This document shows positions 52,771 through 61,658 of a DNA stretch of 64,000 nt, one piece after another. Made by a program: the position numbers and the translations under genes. Numbering within the stretch: position 1 is the first letter of the stretch; every line of letters begins with the position of its first letter. Where the stretch lies: NCBI RefSeq assembly GCF_000829375.1, contig NZ_AP014624.1:1798001-1862000 (forward strand), given 5' to 3'. Below the pieces are notes generated by a model. The model saw only the letters and a list, made by a program, of their open reading frames with translations. It was not told the origin of the DNA and did no database searches. Origin of the DNA: Chryseobacterium sp. StRB126. Its GTDB lineage: Bacteria > Bacteroidota > Bacteroidia > Flavobacteriales > Weeksellaceae.

Positions 52771-53910
52771 ATGGACTTTAATTTATCTGAAGAACAGCTG
52801 ATGATTCAGCAGGCGGCAAGAGACTTTGCACAGAACGAACTATTACCTGGAGTTATTGAAAGAGACCGCGACCAGAAATTCCCTGTTGAGCAGGTGAAGA
52901 AAATGGGAGAAATGGGCCTTTTAGGAATGATGGTGGATCCTAAATACGGTGGTGCAGGTATGGACAGTGTTTCTTACGTGCTGGCAATGGAAGAGATTGC
53001 AAAAGTAGATGCTTCTGCAGCGGTTGTAATGTCTGTAAACAATTCATTGGTTTGTGCTGGTTTGGAAAAATTTGCTTCTGAAGAGCAAAAAGTAAAATAT
53101 CTTACTCCTCTTGCAAGCGGACAGGTTATCGGAGCATTCGCTTTATCTGAGCCGGAAGCTGGTTCTGATGCTACTTCTCAGAAAACAACTGCTGAAGACA
53201 AAGGAGATTACTATCTTTTAAACGGAATCAAAAACTGGATCACCAACGGAGGTACAGCTACTTATTATATCGTAATTGCACAAACAGATCCTGAGAAAAA
53301 ACACAAAGGAATTAATGCCTTTATTGTAGAAAGAGGATGGGAAGGTTTTGAAGTAGGAGTAAAAGAAGATAAACTGGGAATCAGAGGAAGTGATACACAC
53401 TCTTTGATCTTCAACAACGTAAAAGTTCCTAAAGAAAACAGAATTGGTGCAGACGGGTTTGGTTTCAATTTTGCAATGGCTGTATTGAACGGTGGTAGAA
53501 TCGGTATTGCTTCTCAGGCATTAGGAATTGCTTCAGGAGCTTATGAATTAGCTCTGAAATATGCTAAAACAAGAAAAGCTTTCAAAACTGAGATTATCAA
53601 CCACCAGGCTATCGCATTCAAATTAGCAGATATGGCTACTCAGATTACTGCTGCAAGAATGTTATGTTTCAAGGCAGCTTGTGAGAAAGATGCAGGACAA
53701 GATATCTCTGAAAGCGGAGCTATGGCAAAATTATACTCTTCTCAGGTAGCAATGGATACTACTATTGAAGCAGTGCAGATTCACGGTGGATACGGATATG
53801 TGAAAGAATACCATGTAGAAAGATTAATGAGAGATGCAAAAATCACTCAGATCTACGAAGGAACTTCTGAAATCCAGAAAATTGTGATCTCAAGAAGTAT
53901 CGCAAAATAA
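52771..53910 (+). CDS. Acyl-CoA dehydrogenase
   Basis: A 379-residue FAD enzyme that oxidises acyl-CoA to trans-2-enoyl-CoA. Signature 1 (GAFALSEPEAGSDATS, about residues 124-139), the WITNGG strand, and signature 2 near the C-terminus are present; the catalytic glutamate lies in QIYEGTSEIQ (about 366-374), the position used by short-chain and butyryl-CoA dehydrogenases. Helical N- and C-terminal domains are complete. Electron acceptor would be ETF, not in this window. A small membrane-anchored protein gene follows after 22 nt. Codon use is that of a well-expressed gene (few rare codons). Confidence 0.93.
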   Translation: MDFNLSEEQLMIQQAARDFAQNELLPGVIERDRDQKFPVEQVKKMGEMGLLGMMVDPKYGGAGMDSVSYVLAMEEIAKVDASAAVVMSVNNSLVCAGLEKFASEEQKVKYLTPLASGQVIGAFALSEPEAGSDATSQKTTAEDKGDYYLLNGIKNWITNGGTATYYIVIAQTDPEKKHKGINAFIVERGWEGFEVGVKEDKLGIRGSDTHSLIFNNVKVPKENRIGADGFGFNFAMAVLNGGRIGIASQALGIASGAYELALKYAKTRKAFKTEIINHQAIAFKLADMATQITAARMLCFKAACEKDAGQDISESGAMAKLYSSQVAMDTTIEAVQIHGGYGYVKEYHVERLMRDAKITQIYEGTSEIQKIVISRSIAK

Positions 53911-53932
53911 ATAACAATAAAACACACTCCCT

Positions 53933-54298
53933 ATGAAAAAAACTTTGTGGATTACCCTCGGTGTCGTACTGCTATTATTAGGAGTATTTGTATGGTATAA
54001 GTTCTTCTTCGTTTTTGGTGAAGGCGTAAAATCTGGATACCTGAATTATGCTATGAAAAAAGGCTATGTCTTCAAAACTTATGAAGGTAAACTGATTCAG
54101 GAAGGGTTTGGAAAAGGAAAAACGGGAGGTATTACAAGCTATGAGTTTGAATTTTCCGTAGACGACCCTGAAGTTTTCAAACAATTGGAAACCAATAGTG
54201 GTAAAACCTTTGATCTCCATTACAAAGAATACAATGGCGCTCTTCCGTGGAGAGGAAATACAAAGTTTGTCGTAGACAAAGTAGTGAACATGAAATAA
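53933..54298 (+). CDS. Hypothetical membrane-anchored protein
   Basis: A 121-residue protein with one N-terminal hydrophobic segment (LWITLGVVLLLLGVFVWYKFF, about residues 5-25) and a soluble domain of about 90 residues containing a GKTGGITSYEFEFSVDD core and the ending WRGNTKFVVDKVV. Homologues in this genus are sometimes labelled 6-phosphogluconate dehydrogenase; the sequence shows no dinucleotide-binding fold, so that label would be wrong. It begins 22 nt after the acyl-CoA dehydrogenase and shares its terminator. Function unknown. Confidence 0.7.
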   Translation: MKKTLWITLGVVLLLLGVFVWYKFFFVFGEGVKSGYLNYAMKKGYVFKTYEGKLIQEGFGKGKTGGITSYEFEFSVDDPEVFKQLETNSGKTFDLHYKEYNGALPWRGNTKFVVDKVVNMK

Positions 54299-54303
54299 TG
54301 TAA

Positions 54304-54326
54304 AAGGCCTCCGTTTTGGAGGCCTT
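54304..54326 (+). terminator. Terminator of the acyl-CoA dehydrogenase unit
   Basis: AAGGCCTCC and GGAGGCCTT form a perfect 9-bp GC-rich stem around GTTTT. The spacer to 54550 holds no ORF that I can support. Confidence 0.82.
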
Positions 54327-54555
54327 CTTATTTTAAAGTATCATTATACTCTGAAAACAACCCTGTTAATGTTATAGTATTTGATGGCGCACTCATTTTT
54401 TTGAGCTTATTATATTACAAAGTACTGATCAATTTTGGTATTGTTTTTTAATAAATATTTTTGCTAAGCATGATTATGAAAGCCGTTTCATATTTTAGAG
54501 GCTACTAAATTTCAAAATAATTATGTATAGAATAGTGAAAATCAGTGATTTATTT

Positions 54556-54583
54556 TTGATGTTCAATAAGTTTATTACATTTG
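54556..54583 (+). promoter_or_regulatory. Promoter of the second QVGINT gene
   Basis: TTG (54556-54558), 17 nt, TACATTTG (54576-54583), all consensus positions present. Confidence 0.6.
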
Positions 54584-54607
54584 TTTCATTAAATAAATCA
54601 CACTATG

Positions 54608-55552
54608 ATGAAAATTTTATCTCTATTGCTTCTTTTTGGAGCAGTAATACACGTTACTTCCCAAGTGGGAATCAATACGCCTCAACCTACTGAAACATTA
54701 GACGTTAACGGCTCAGTACGTATACGAAACATTAAAGAAACAGCACCTAATGCTTCTGCAAAAGATTCTATTGTTGTATTTGATAAGGGGGGTGTTCTTA
54801 AAAGAGCAACGGCTTTACAGATTATTACTCAGGGTAATGGATTAACTTCTGTAGTGACAGCAAGCCCGTTAACGGGAAACGGAACAGCTTCTAATCCGGT
54901 TATTCTTGGGCAGAATGGTGCGTCCAACGGACAGTTACTTCAATGGAACGGCACAACATGGATCCCTGTTTCACCATCTGCTTTGGGAAGTATAGCATTA
55001 ACCCTTGGAACTTCAGGTAATGATATCAACATCTTAAATTCACCTGCTTCTTTAGGAGAAAGTATAAGACTCAATGTACCGGATGCAAGTACCACAGCAA
55101 GGGGAGTGGTTACTACAAGCAATCAGTCGTTTACAGGAACAAAAATGTTTTCAGCTGTGGGGATAAACACTTCCACACCTAATGCATCTTCACGACTGGA
55201 TGTTAATGGTACTTTTAAGTTGGGAAGTACCGGAACAGTTAATAAAAATGTGATTAATTTTTCAACATCGGTCAATAATTCGATCAGCAGCGGAGATTCA
55301 ACATTTTTAACCGGAGCTTTTAATTCCTCAGGGATTTTGGACGTCAATGTGACGATTCCAGCAGCAAATAGGCCAACTTCTACACAGGCCATAGTAAGTG
55401 TATCCCCGAATTTTGATTTGCCGGGAGCTGTATCAATAGCTTCAGCAAGACTTACTTCTCCTTCCAATGTAAGAATACGTTTTATGAATACAGATAGAAA
55501 TAATACGCAGACTATATCCGGAACCCTGTTTATTACCATCAGTGAATTTTAA
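54608..55552 (+). CDS. Secreted QVGINT-type surface protein (second of two)
   Basis: A 314-residue exported protein with signal peptide MKILSLLLLFGAVIHVTS (a further ATG lies one codon earlier at 54605). The mature part starts QVGINTPQPTETLDVNGSVRIRNI, of which the core QVGINT and LDVNGS words recur later as VGINTSTPNASSRLDVNG (about residues 185-202), an internal duplication. It is beta-rich, Ser/Thr/Asn-rich and has no enzyme motif, like phage-tail-fibre or head-domain repeats in other Bacteroidota surface proteins. No T9SS sorting domain. Its TAA stop is formed by the left terminal repeat of the 249-bp element. Confidence 0.72.
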   Translation: MKILSLLLLFGAVIHVTSQVGINTPQPTETLDVNGSVRIRNIKETAPNASAKDSIVVFDKGGVLKRATALQIITQGNGLTSVVTASPLTGNGTASNPVILGQNGASNGQLLQWNGTTWIPVSPSALGSIALTLGTSGNDINILNSPASLGESIRLNVPDASTTARGVVTTSNQSFTGTKMFSAVGINTSTPNASSRLDVNGTFKLGSTGTVNKNVINFSTSVNNSISSGDSTFLTGAFNSSGILDVNVTIPAANRPTSTQAIVSVSPNFDLPGAVSIASARLTSPSNVRIRFMNTDRNNTQTISGTLFITISEF

Positions 55553-55798
55553 TTAACCTGAGTTCGGGATAAGACATTTTTGCTTTTAGAAAGTAAGGAA
55601 GCCTGAAGCTGGAAGAGGAAAGTGAGTTGAGGTTAAAAAAACACTTACAACCCTGTAATGTATTATTCCTTTAAAGACTGCCTCATCAAATTTTACGGCA
55701 ACGTCAGAAATGGTAGTTCCGATAGTAACTTCCAGCCTCTCTCTTCCAGCTTCCAGTCTATTATCCTTAATTTTATGATCCCGAACTCGGGTTAATTA
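55550..55798. repeat. 249-bp inverted-repeat element with heptamer arms (MITE-like)
   Basis: Terminal inverted repeats at 55550-55570 and 55778-55798 match at 20 of 21 positions (ends TAATTAACC...TTCGGGAT). Inside each end is a 7-base-period array: GGAAGCC, TGAAGCT and more at 55597-55631, and ACTTCCA, GCTTCCA and more at 55728-55762, again inverted. The centre (55632-55727) is unique and non-coding. No transposase ORF. TA is present at both flanks and might be a target duplication. Confidence 0.7.
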
Positions 55799-55853
55799 GA
55801 TTTTTTTCCTATAAATTAATAAGATATTTTATCTGATATTGTTATTAATAAAA

Positions 55854-55877
55854 AAAATCGATCTTGTGATCGATTTT
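55854..55877. terminator. Terminator of the DUF4349 gene
   Basis: AAAATCGATC and GATCGATTTT form a perfect 10-bp stem around TTGT; T run on the minus strand. Confidence 0.8.
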
Positions 55878-55882
55878 AAACT

Positions 55883-56830
55883 TTAATGGGAATCTTTATC
55901 AGGAACATTTTTGTTTCTCTTTTTATAAAAATAATATCCAATACCACCAATCAGAAACACTGGCCATAGCGGAAGAAGAAAAAGAAAGATTGAAGTAATC
56001 ACCCCCCAGCCGGATTCAATGGCTGCCAATGATTTCCCACCAAAAGTTTTAGGCTCCTTTTCCGCTTCGGTTTTATCAGTAATATTTATATCAATACTGC
56101 AAATGGTGTTGTCTGTATAATTACGTCCTGTAACCTGAATATCTCTGGTTTCAATACCTCCTATATTGTTGTTTAAAGCTTCCATTAATCCATCAAAATG
56201 CTGAATAGGAATTTTGATGTTCATCCTGTAGATCTTTTGATTTTCATCCTGTTGATTGGCAGATTCAATATAAGACTGATTTTCACTTTTAATATATCCA
56301 TTGTTTTTGAAGGCTTCCTCTCTGATGATTTCTTTTACAGTTTCCACATTATCTGCCTTCACTACAAGATATCCCGTTTTTACCATTTTATCTTTAGGTA
56401 CATTCAGTTCATAGCGGTCGTTATTTGGTTTTTCTTTGTAAATGATTTTAGTTTCTTTAATTACTTTAGGAGCCGAAACGGTGGCAGCTACTTTGTTGGA
56501 TTTTTTAACTACAGAATCTTTTTTTTCAACTTTTGATTCCAGTTTTGTAGAAGCAATCTTATCGGATAATGAATCTACCATTTTGGAAGTACTTTCTATT
56601 TTCTCCTGGATATCATTTTTAGCCCCTTCAATATCTTTTATTCTTATACTTGCTGAATCAAGAGCCTGATTAGCGGTTTTGCTGGCATTATCAACAGCCT
56701 CTGAAGCAACAGAAGCAGCGCTGTCTATACTATTTACAGTTTCTTCAATTTTAGATTTGGAAACCTCACCTTTTTGACTGCACGCAATAAAAGCGCCTGA
56801 TATCGTAATGAGTAATATGAACTTTTTCAT
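55883..56830 (-). CDS. DUF4349 lipoprotein
   Basis: A 315-residue protein. The N-terminus MKKFILLITISGAFIACS has a lipobox (Cys17). A long polar helix of about 85 residues (AASVASEAVDNASKTANQALD and following) is probably a coiled coil. The DUF4349 domain (about 130-300) begins MVKTGYLVVKADNVETVK and includes IKSENQSYIES and IETRDIQVTGRNYTD. A C-terminal hydrophobic segment (VITSIFLFLLPLWPVFLIGG, about 276-297) followed by KKRNKN anchors it in the membrane. Members in other bacteria are envelope proteins of unknown function. Own terminator; upstream region has a weak -7 element. Confidence 0.82.
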   Translation of the reverse strand: MKKFILLITISGAFIACSQKGEVSKSKIEETVNSIDSAASVASEAVDNASKTANQALDSASIRIKDIEGAKNDIQEKIESTSKMVDSLSDKIASTKLESKVEKKDSVVKKSNKVAATVSAPKVIKETKIIYKEKPNNDRYELNVPKDKMVKTGYLVVKADNVETVKEIIREEAFKNNGYIKSENQSYIESANQQDENQKIYRMNIKIPIQHFDGLMEALNNNIGGIETRDIQVTGRNYTDNTICSIDINITDKTEAEKEPKTFGGKSLAAIESGWGVITSIFLFLLPLWPVFLIGGIGYYFYKKRNKNVPDKDSH

Positions 56831-57099
56831 AACATTATTTTTTTTGATGAAGTAAAATTAATCATGAAGCTTCTGAAGTACTTGTAAATGAAATGTATTC
56901 TAATAGTAAAATTATAAGTATAATGTTTTCAGTAACTTGTATTCGTTTTACAAGAGATTTACAAAATTTTACCGAAAGATGGACAGTTGACCTACTTGTT
57001 TATTTATTAGTGTTTTTTTTAAGCTTTGTGTAATTTCTTTAATACTTTTCTGTCAATTATATTATGAACTTCTTATTTATTGGGTTTATTCACTTGTTT
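56831..57099. other. AT-rich divergent spacer
   Basis: Separates the DUF4349 gene (minus) from the lipoprotein-protease unit (plus). I see a weak minus-strand TAATTTTA near 56851 and nothing else that I can support. Confidence 0.4.
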
Positions 57100-57131
57100 T
57101 TGATTTGATATTTAAATAATATTTATTTTTG
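57100..57131 (+). promoter_or_regulatory. Promoter of the lipoprotein-protease unit
   Basis: TTG (57100-57102), 21 nt, TATTTTTG (57124-57131). The motif ends 5 nt before the ATG at 57137, so the mRNA should be nearly leaderless. Confidence 0.5.
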
Positions 57132-57136
57132 ATGCT

Positions 57137-57628
57137 ATGATTTCACTGTCAAAGTATACTTTTTTTAGTTTTTGTTGTTTTCTGGTATTGAATTGTATTC
57201 ATTATAAAAATGGGGTACAAGAAAGTTATGATAAAGAAGATCAGCAGGAGATCAGCTTTTCGGAAATTAGAAGACTTAATCTTAGTATTGATTTAAAACC
57301 ATATACGGTTATCAATTCCAGTGAAGAAATTCATGCTTTATATAAGAAACTTCGTGATCCCAGGTACTCCAGATCTGCTCCAATTCCAATTTTAGAGGAT
57401 GGGGAATATTTTTTAGTATTGAAGCCTAAACTCAGTCAAATAAAGTATGGAGATATTGAAGTTGAAAAACTGGAAAGAAAGAATGCTGTTTTGAGGGTCT
57501 ATTATAAAGAAATTGAAAATTTTGAGTATGCTCAGCAGAAAACGGGAGATCCCATATTGATTCTTAAAGTTTTTGAAAAGCCTAAAAATAATAATAACAT
57601 CATATTAATAAAAAAGCAAACCTTATGA
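57137..57628 (+). CDS. Small predicted lipoprotein, partner of the downstream metalloprotease
   Basis: A 163-residue protein whose N-terminus ends FLVLNC (Cys20), a plausible lipobox after an aromatic-rich hydrophobic stretch. The remainder is mixed charge (KLRDPRYSRSAPIPILEDGE) with no family I recognise. Its TGA overlaps the ATG of the metalloprotease gene by 4 nt (ATGA), so translation is coupled and the two proteins are probably made in fixed ratio. An inhibitor, chaperone or anchor for the protease is possible, but this rests only on position. Confidence 0.68.
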   Translation: MISLSKYTFFSFCCFLVLNCIHYKNGVQESYDKEDQQEISFSEIRRLNLSIDLKPYTVINSSEEIHALYKKLRDPRYSRSAPIPILEDGEYFLVLKPKLSQIKYGDIEVEKLERKNAVLRVYYKEIENFEYAQQKTGDPILILKVFEKPKNNNNIILIKKQTL

Positions 57629-59892
57629 AAAGAAAAATATTATTTCTGACAGCATTTGTAATGCTTTCAGGGACAGCATTTGCACAGAAGAATGTCTGGA
57701 ACAGAGCCTCGCAGAAAGAGGTGAAAGAAAAAAGAGAGAGGACGGTAAGGACTTCAGCTTATCAATTAGTGAACTTGAATATGGATGAACTCAAGCAGCA
57801 GTTGGCTTCTACCCATGACAGAAGCAGATCGGCTTCGGAAAAAGGTATTTTAATGAAATTTCCGGATGACAAAGGTGAATTTGATACTTATGAAGTTTAT
57901 GAAGCCTCTACAATGCATGATGACTTGCAGGCAAAATATTCTGATATAAAATCTTATGTGGGTAAAAAGGTTGGAGACCCTACGGTCAATATACGATTTT
58001 CCCTTGATCCATATTTCGGTTTGAATGCCGCGATCAGAAGTACAAAAGGAATATATTATATAGATTCTTATTCTTCTGATAACAAGATTTATATAGTATA
58101 TGATCGAAAAAATGCTGTTTCTTCCGGAAGATTTAGCTGTCTGTTCAATGAAGATATGGTCCAAAATAAACTGGCAGAATTGGGAGCAGAAAATAAAAAA
58201 ACTGTGGTTGACGGTTTAATGAGAAGATATAGACTGGCAATCACTACCACAACAGAATACACTGCATATACAGCGCAACAGGCAGGAGTAACAAACGGAA
58301 CAGATGCACAGAAAAGAGCTGCTGTACTGGCTGCTGTTAATTTGGTGATAGCCCGTGTTAACCAGGTATTTGAAAATGAAATTGCTGTTACCCTGCAGTT
58401 AATCCCTAATACGGATCAACTGTTTTTTATCACCACGGATACCTTTGATGATCTGGATGCAGATCAGATGATTAGCGAAAATGTTGTAGTAACCAATAAT
58501 ATAATTGGAGCTAATAATTATGATCTTGGACATCTTTTTTTTAAAGCAAGTCCGGGAAATGATAATGGATTGGCTCAAAGACCGGCAGTCTGCTCTACCC
58601 TTAAAGCTGAAGGAGTAACAGGATCCGCCAACCCGGTAGGAGATCCCTTCAGTATTGATTTTGTAGCTCATGAAATGGGACACCAGTTTGGAGCTAATCA
58701 TACCCAAAATAATAGTTGTAATAGGAATACTGCAACATCCGTTGAACCGGGAAGTGCAAGTACTATTATGGGATATGCCGGAATATGTGCACCTGACGTG
58801 CAATCGAATAGTGATGCTTATTTTCATGCAGTAAGTATACAGGAAATGTATAACTGGATTACCGGAGGTGGAAATTGTGGAGTTAATACAAACACAGGAA
58901 ATAATGAGCCTACCGCTAATGCTGGACCTGATAAAACTATTCCTATGGGAACGCCATTTGCTCTAACAGGAGTAGGAACAGATCCGGATGGTGATGCCAT
59001 TACTTATAACTGGGAACAAATAGATACTGGTGCTGCAACCATGCCGCCAAGACCAACAAATACCAGAGGTCCTTTGTTCCGTTCTTTATGGGCAGGAACA
59101 TCCCCAACAAGATATTTCCCAAAATTATCTACTATTGTTGCGGGTTATGATGCTACTATAATAGATGCGTTAAACCCATTGTCTTGGGAAAAACTTCCTT
59201 CAGTAGCCAGAGTACTTAATTTTTCATTAATGGTAAGAGATAATAATCCGGTAGGGGGACAAACTGCCCGTGATAATGTTACTTTAACGGTTTCTGCTGG
59301 TGCTGGACCGTTTATTGTTACTTCTCAAAATGCTGCAGGAGTTGTCTGGAATAAAGGACAATCTCAAACAATTACTTGGAATGTTGCCAATACTAATGCA
59401 GCACCAGTAAATACAGCTAATGTCACTATTCTACTTTCTACAGATGGAGGACTTACATTTCCTCACACATTGGTAGCCAGTACACCCAATAACGGATCTT
59501 ATACATTCAATGTTCCTCAAAATGTAAGTGAGACCTCAAATGCAAGGATTATGATTAAAGCGATTGATAATGTTTTCCTGAATGTTAATAGCATGAACTT
59601 TACGATTAGGGCAGGTTCCTTAGCAACAAAAGAAATTGAAAAAGCCGATGAAGGAGTTAAAATCTATCCAAATCCTTCCAAAGGAATATTTACCATTGAA
59701 ACAGAATCCCAAAATGGTATTTCGTATACTGTTTTTACTGTTGATGGAAGATTGGTGAATGCTGCAAAAGAAATCAAAGGTCAGAAAATTAAGGAAGAAG
59801 TTAATCTTTCATCTCTTCCTAACGGAGTATATGTAGTTCAGGTAGATAAAGATGGACAGAAAATTTCCAAGAAACTGATAATTAAAAAATAG
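57625..59892 (+). CDS. Secreted reprolysin-like metalloprotease with T9SS sorting domain
   Basis: A 755-residue secreted zinc protease. Signal peptide MKRKILFLTAFVMLSGTAFAQ; a propeptide of about 190 residues follows. The metzincin zinc site HEMGHQFGANH has His349, Glu350, His353, Gly356 and His359, and a Met-turn (STIMGY) lies downstream, as in M12B-like peptidases. A beta-sandwich (GTDPDGDAITYNWEQ) and a fibronectin-like module (about 560-660) precede the type A sorting domain (VKIYPNPSKGIFTIE and VYVVQVDKDGQKISKKL). It should degrade extracellular protein. It is translationally coupled to the upstream lipoprotein. Confidence 0.92.
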   Translation: MKRKILFLTAFVMLSGTAFAQKNVWNRASQKEVKEKRERTVRTSAYQLVNLNMDELKQQLASTHDRSRSASEKGILMKFPDDKGEFDTYEVYEASTMHDDLQAKYSDIKSYVGKKVGDPTVNIRFSLDPYFGLNAAIRSTKGIYYIDSYSSDNKIYIVYDRKNAVSSGRFSCLFNEDMVQNKLAELGAENKKTVVDGLMRRYRLAITTTTEYTAYTAQQAGVTNGTDAQKRAAVLAAVNLVIARVNQVFENEIAVTLQLIPNTDQLFFITTDTFDDLDADQMISENVVVTNNIIGANNYDLGHLFFKASPGNDNGLAQRPAVCSTLKAEGVTGSANPVGDPFSIDFVAHEMGHQFGANHTQNNSCNRNTATSVEPGSASTIMGYAGICAPDVQSNSDAYFHAVSIQEMYNWITGGGNCGVNTNTGNNEPTANAGPDKTIPMGTPFALTGVGTDPDGDAITYNWEQIDTGAATMPPRPTNTRGPLFRSLWAGTSPTRYFPKLSTIVAGYDATIIDALNPLSWEKLPSVARVLNFSLMVRDNNPVGGQTARDNVTLTVSAGAGPFIVTSQNAAGVVWNKGQSQTITWNVANTNAAPVNTANVTILLSTDGGLTFPHTLVASTPNNGSYTFNVPQNVSETSNARIMIKAIDNVFLNVNSMNFTIRAGSLATKEIEKADEGVKIYPNPSKGIFTIETESQNGISYTVFTVDGRLVNAAKEIKGQKIKEEVNLSSLPNGVYVVQVDKDGQKISKKLIIKK

Positions 59893-59913
59893 AATTTTAA
59901 GATTTTATTGTAA

Positions 59914-59950
59914 AAAGAAACCCGTTCTATACTTTGGAACGGGTTTCTTT
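59914..59950. terminator. Bidirectional terminator between the metalloprotease and prfC
   Basis: AAAGAAACCCGTTC and GAACGGGTTTCTTT form a perfect 14-bp stem around a 9-nt loop. Confidence 0.85.
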
Positions 59951-59973
59951 ATTTTTTATATAGAATGTAATTC

Positions 59974-61569
59974 TTAATTTTCTCTGAATTCACTGATAAA
60001 GTGAAGTTTCACATTCGGGAACTTCTCCTGTGTCATGTGAATGGTGAAAGAAGAGTCAGCTAAAAATACCAATTGATTGTATTTATCTCTGGCAAGGAAT
60101 CTTTGCTTTAATCTTGCAAACTCTTTAAACTCTTCAGATTTCTCATCAGCTTCTATCCAACAAGCTTTGTGCATTGAAAGCGGTTCATAAGTACATTTTG
60201 CCCCATATTCATGCTCCAGACGGTACTGAATAACCTCGTACTGAAGGGCTCCAACTGTTCCGATGATCTTTCTTCCGTTCATTTCTAACGTAAATAACTG
60301 GGCAACTCCTTCATCCATCAACTGATCGATACCTTTTGCCAATTGCTTAGCTTTAAGGGGATCATTGTTGTTGATATAACGGAAATGCTCCGGAGAGAAG
60401 CTTGGTATTCCTTTGAAGCTTAGCTTTTCACCCCCCGTTAAAGTATCACCAATTCTGAAACTTCCTGTGTCATGAAGACCAACAATATCACCTGGGAAAC
60501 TTTCTTCCACTACTTCTTTTTTATCAGCAAAGAAAGCATTCGGAGAAGAAAACTTCATTTTTTTACCTTCTCTTACCAATAGATAGTTTTCGTTTCTCTT
60601 GAATGTTCCTGAAACAATCTTTACGAAAGCTAATCTGTCTCTGTGCTTAGGATCCATGTTCGCATGAATCTTAAATACGAATCCTGTGAAAGTGCTTTCT
60701 TCAGGTTTTACTAAACGGGTATCACTTTCTTTAGGTTGTGGCATCGGAGCAATGTCGATGAATGCATCCAATAATTCACGAACTCCAAAATTATTCAAAG
60801 CAGAACCGAAGAAAACAGGTTGTAGATCGCCTTTCATATAATCTTCACGATTAAACTCAGGGTAAACAGACTGGATTAAATCAAGCTCTTCTCTTAAAGT
60901 AGTGGCAGCTTTTTCACCAATTACATCATCTATTGAAGTGTCATTAATATCATCAAACTTAATAGAATCTCCAACCTTTTGCTTTTTTTCTTCTAAAAAT
61001 AACTGAATATTGTCTTCCCAGATATTATAAATTCCCTGGAAGTCGTTTCCCATACCAATTGGTAAAGAAAGTGGGCAAACCGTTAATCCTAATTTCTGTT
61101 CTACTTCATCCAAAAGATCGAAGGCATCCTTACCTTCACGGTCAAGTTTATTAATGAATACCAGCATCGGAATATTTCTCATTCTACATACCTGAACCAG
61201 TTTTTCAGTTTGTTCCTCAACCCCTTTGGCAACGTCAATGACAACAATTACTGAATCTACGGCTGTTAAAGTTCTGTAAGTATCCTCAGCAAAGTCCTTG
61301 TGACCCGGAGTATCCAGAATGTTGATTTTATGGTCTCTATATTCAAATGCCAATACGGAAGTAGCTACAGAGATCCCTCTCTGTCTTTCAATTTCCATAA
61401 AGTCGGAAGTAGCTCCTTTTTTTATTTTGTTGGATTTTACCGCACCCGCTTCCTGGATTGCCCCCCCGAAAAGGAGTAGTTTTTCCGTAAGAGTAGTTTT
61501 TCCGGCATCCGGGTGGGAAATGATCCCGAAGGTCTTTCTTTTTTGTATTTCTTTGATTAAGTCTGACAT
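59974..61569 (-). CDS. prfC: Peptide chain release factor 3
   Basis: A 531-residue translational GTPase that removes RF1 or RF2 from the ribosome after termination. The P-loop SHPDAGKTT is at 18-26, the G3 motif DTPGHKDF and G4 NKLD follow, and RF3-specific signatures (EIERQRGISV, GGAIQEAGAVK) are present. Domains II and III occupy the C-terminal 250 residues. A variant promoter lies upstream. It is not adjacent to prfB in this window but both release factors are within 60 kb. Confidence 0.95.
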   Translation of the reverse strand: MSDLIKEIQKRKTFGIISHPDAGKTTLTEKLLLFGGAIQEAGAVKSNKIKKGATSDFMEIERQRGISVATSVLAFEYRDHKINILDTPGHKDFAEDTYRTLTAVDSVIVVIDVAKGVEEQTEKLVQVCRMRNIPMLVFINKLDREGKDAFDLLDEVEQKLGLTVCPLSLPIGMGNDFQGIYNIWEDNIQLFLEEKKQKVGDSIKFDDINDTSIDDVIGEKAATTLREELDLIQSVYPEFNREDYMKGDLQPVFFGSALNNFGVRELLDAFIDIAPMPQPKESDTRLVKPEESTFTGFVFKIHANMDPKHRDRLAFVKIVSGTFKRNENYLLVREGKKMKFSSPNAFFADKKEVVEESFPGDIVGLHDTGSFRIGDTLTGGEKLSFKGIPSFSPEHFRYINNNDPLKAKQLAKGIDQLMDEGVAQLFTLEMNGRKIIGTVGALQYEVIQYRLEHEYGAKCTYEPLSMHKACWIEADEKSEEFKEFARLKQRFLARDKYNQLVFLADSSFTIHMTQEKFPNVKLHFISEFREN

Positions 61570-61586
61570 ATCGTATTTTGAAGTTG

Positions 61587-61617
61587 CAAAAATCGTGATT
61601 TTTTACGAGGTTTTCAA
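61587..61617 (-). promoter_or_regulatory. Probable promoter of prfC
   Basis: Minus strand TTG (61617-61615), 20 nt, GATTTTTG (61594-61587); one mismatch to TAnnTTTG. Confidence 0.45.
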
Positions 61618-61658
61618 ATTTAAATTACTGGAATGTTGGTGGAGGAATCCGTCTTTTT

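Noticed and set aside
53933..54298. 6-phosphogluconate dehydrogenase
   Set aside because: The protein is 121 residues with a membrane anchor and no NAD(P)-binding or substrate motif.
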